NCBI GenBank assembly: GCA_963677915.2
Contig: CAXXGE010000007.1
Location: 182,778-246,777, forward strand
Reading direction: 5' to 3'
DNA length: 64,000 nucleotides
From: G963677915 sp963677915
Lineage (GTDB): Bacteria > Bacillota > Clostridia > Lachnospirales > Vallitaleaceae
Below the pieces are notes generated by a model that had not been told where the DNA came from, searched no databases, and worked only from the letters and a program-made list of their open reading frames with translations. The position numbers and the translations under genes were made by a program. This document shows positions 62,385 through 64,000 of this stretch, piece by piece; the first letter of the stretch is position 1; each line of letters starts with the position of its first letter.

Positions 62385-63695
62385 ATGGATTACAACAGTG
62401 CAACAAGCTATATAAATGAACTTGAAAACAAAGCCTTTCCGCCCGCTTTGGATAATATGAAAAACCTGCTGGCGGCACTTGGCAACCCGCAGGACAACCT
62501 CAAAGCTGTCCACATCGCAGGAACCAATGGAAAGGGTTCCACATCCAGATTCCTGTCATCGATCATGATTGCGGCAGGATACAAGACAGGCACCTTCAAT
62601 TCACCCCATATTCTGGACTTCAGGGAACTGACGGCTGTCAACCACCAGAACATCAGCGAAGAGGATTTCGCTGCCTGCACCACGGCAGTAAAGGAAGCAT
62701 GCGGCCAACTGCAGGAGCAGGCATTGAACCACCCCACCGCCTTCGAATGCCTGACCGCCGTTTCGCTTTTATACCTGTCAGAGCAAAAAGTAGATATCGC
62801 AGTGATTGAAGCCGGCATGGGCGGCCGCGACGATGCCACCAACGTTTTCGACAAACCGCTGCTTTGCGTTTTGACAAGAATCTCAGAGGACCACAAGGAA
62901 TTCCTTGGCGATACGATTGAATCCATCGCGGCCCATAAAGCTGGCATCATCAAAAAGAACACACCCGTTATACTGGCCCCCAACTCCCTGGATGTTCTCA
63001 GAGTCGTCAGTGGATTCATGCCGGAGGCCGGTGGAAAACTCTATCTGCTGGATGAAGATACTTTCAAAGTGAAATACTTCAGCCGGACAGCAAAAAAGGA
63101 TGTCCTGTCATTAGGAACATCCCATTTCAGCTATCCATTTCTGGAGAAACGCCTTCTTGGCGCCCACCAGACAGTCAATCTCGCAACTGCGCTCATGGCT
63201 GTCCAGCTGCTGAGAAAACATTTCTCAATTTCTAACAATGCAATCCTTGCCGGTGTCCGCCAGGCCACCTGGCCCTGCCGCTGTGAAGTGTTTTCAGAAG
63301 AACCGTTCATCCTGCTTGATGGTGCACATAATGCCGATGGCGTCGAGGCACTGGCCGCCTTCATCGGCGACTATCTGCCGTCCAGGAAAATCCGTCTGGT
63401 CTTCGGTGTGCTTAAAGACAAGGATGCAGCCGCCATGCTTGACAGGCTTGCCCCGCTTTGCGCATCCGTATTTCTGACAGAACCGGCAAGCAAAAGGAAA
63501 TTGTCCTTGAACGAACTTAAATCAATCGCTTCCGAGCGAATACCCGTCGAAGGAAGCGAACCCTCTCTGGAAAAGGCGATAGAGTCCGTGCTTGCGGCCC
63601 ATCCCAGAGATGCCATCGTCGTCGCCGGATCCTTCTATACCAGCATGCCGATCCGCCACTACTTAGAATGTAAGGGCTTTTCTAAGGGTATCTGA
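62385..63695 (+). CDS. folC: folylpolyglutamate synthase/dihydrofolate synthase
   Basis: This 436-residue Mur-ligase-fold enzyme adds glutamate to folates. It has the P-loop AGTNGKGST (about 44-52), EAGMGGRDDATNVF and the C-terminal DGAHNADGVEAL. The ATG at 62385 is chosen because AGGAGGG lies seven bases before it; an ATG two codons earlier directly touches the ribosome site. The last 33 bases overlap the 3' end of the convergent TPR gene. Confidence 0.95.
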   Translation: MDYNSATSYINELENKAFPPALDNMKNLLAALGNPQDNLKAVHIAGTNGKGSTSRFLSSIMIAAGYKTGTFNSPHILDFRELTAVNHQNISEEDFAACTTAVKEACGQLQEQALNHPTAFECLTAVSLLYLSEQKVDIAVIEAGMGGRDDATNVFDKPLLCVLTRISEDHKEFLGDTIESIAAHKAGIIKKNTPVILAPNSLDVLRVVSGFMPEAGGKLYLLDEDTFKVKYFSRTAKKDVLSLGTSHFSYPFLEKRLLGAHQTVNLATALMAVQLLRKHFSISNNAILAGVRQATWPCRCEVFSEEPFILLDGAHNADGVEALAAFIGDYLPSRKIRLVFGVLKDKDAAAMLDRLAPLCASVFLTEPASKRKLSLNELKSIASERIPVEGSEPSLEKAIESVLAAHPRDAIVVAGSFYTSMPIRHYLECKGFSKGI

Positions 63696-64000
63696 TTTTT
63701 CTATAAGGCCGGCCAGCTGCATGTCTTTCAGCATGTAGCTGCCGAGGCTTCCGTTCAGTTCGAGTGCGCCCAGCAAAGAATCAACAGCAGCATCCTTGTA
63801 GCCAGCTAGCCATTCGCAGCAGCCTTTGTTGTACATCAGAAAGGATGCTGTCGGATTATATGAAATGCCTTCCTCAAGGTATTCGATGGCCTCATCGATG
63901 TCGCCTTTGTCTCTGTGGATAACAGCCATATTCAAATAGCTGAAAGGATATTCCGGTTCCAGTTCGATGCTTTCAATGTAGGCGTCGATGGCTTTTTCCA
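63663..64000 (-). CDS. tetratricopeptide-repeat protein, partial
   Basis: The frame is open from the right window edge, so the N-terminus is missing. At least 112 residues are visible with two to three TPR units (EKAIDAYIESIELEPEYPFS, then GDIDEAIEYLEEGISYNP and GYKDAAVDSLLGALEL). It is a protein-protein interaction scaffold whose role cannot be told from this part. It ends 33 bases inside folC, on the opposite strand. Confidence 0.8.
   Translation of the reverse strand, partial: EKAIDAYIESIELEPEYPFSYLNMAVIHRDKGDIDEAIEYLEEGISYNPTASFLMYNKGCCEWLAGYKDAAVDSLLGALELNGSLGSYMLKDMQLAGLIEKSDTLRKALTF

Noticed and set aside
1..64000. CRISPR array, phage genes, insertion sequences, tRNA or rRNA genes
   Set aside because: I saw no spaced repeats, no transposase or phage motif and no tRNA cloverleaf or rRNA. 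The content is chromosomal housekeeping.

Overview
The window is chromosomal DNA of a Gram-positive bacterium of the Bacillota, most probably class Clostridia. The evidence is the S10-spc-str-rpoBC order with adk, map, a KOW-domain gene and infA between secY and rpmJ; the zinc-type S14; strong TTGACA/TATAAT promoters with 17-base spacers and AGGAGG ribosome sites; rho-independent terminators; and typical housekeeping genes (comF, recD2, an L7Ae-like gene before rpsL). I cannot name the genus from sequence alone.

Bases 1-30,032, all on the minus strand, hold the translation and transcription superoperon. Read in transcription order it runs rpmG-secE-nusG-rplK-rplA-rplJ-rplL-rpoB-rpoC, then L7Ae-like-rpsL-rpsG-fusA-tuf, then rpsJ to rpsM and the first codons of rpsK. 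Separate promoters with 17-base spacers are visible before rpmG, rplJ, rpoB, the L7Ae-like gene, tuf, rpsJ and rpsM. Terminators follow rplL, rpoC and tuf. Leader elements lie before rplJ (L10 leader with attenuator), before rplK and rplA (L1-type sites) and before rpsJ (candidate attenuator overlapping a nine-codon leader ORF).

Bases 30,168-42,728 (minus) hold comF-recD2, metK with a small membrane export protein, a secreted phosphodiester glycosidase-like protein, an MreB/Mbl actin, glycogen phosphorylase and a type 2 isoleucyl-tRNA synthetase. Bases 42,927-45,650 (plus) hold malQ, plsC and a small conserved-looking membrane protein. malQ is divergent from ileS and complements glgP in glucan breakdown. 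Bases 45,721-50,251 (minus) hold pyrG, an S41 protease, a DUF1934 protein and ddl. Bases 50,348-55,246 hold a 1,632-residue bacterial alpha-2-macroglobulin without a thioester motif, behind what looks like an ECF sigma promoter. bioY follows with a BirA-type operator.

Bases 56,071-61,302 (minus) are unusual. Alanine dehydrogenase, an MscS channel, a TtcA-type tRNA thiolase and a PilZ protein each carry one or two single-base indels, mostly in or beside short base runs. Only a C-terminal relic of truA remains. A degenerate EAL protein (YkuI-like) and a C39-like putative cysteine peptidase sit among them. rpoC, an essential gene, has the same kind of indels, so most of these are probably consensus errors; the truA remnant is not explained that way. 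The window ends with trxB (minus), folC (plus, divergent) and a TPR protein cut by the window edge.

I found no clearly new defence or mobile system, no tRNA or rRNA genes, no CRISPR array and no insertion sequence. The best leads are the ECF-type promoter before the macroglobulin, the rpsJ leader, the degenerate EAL/PilZ group and the truA relic.
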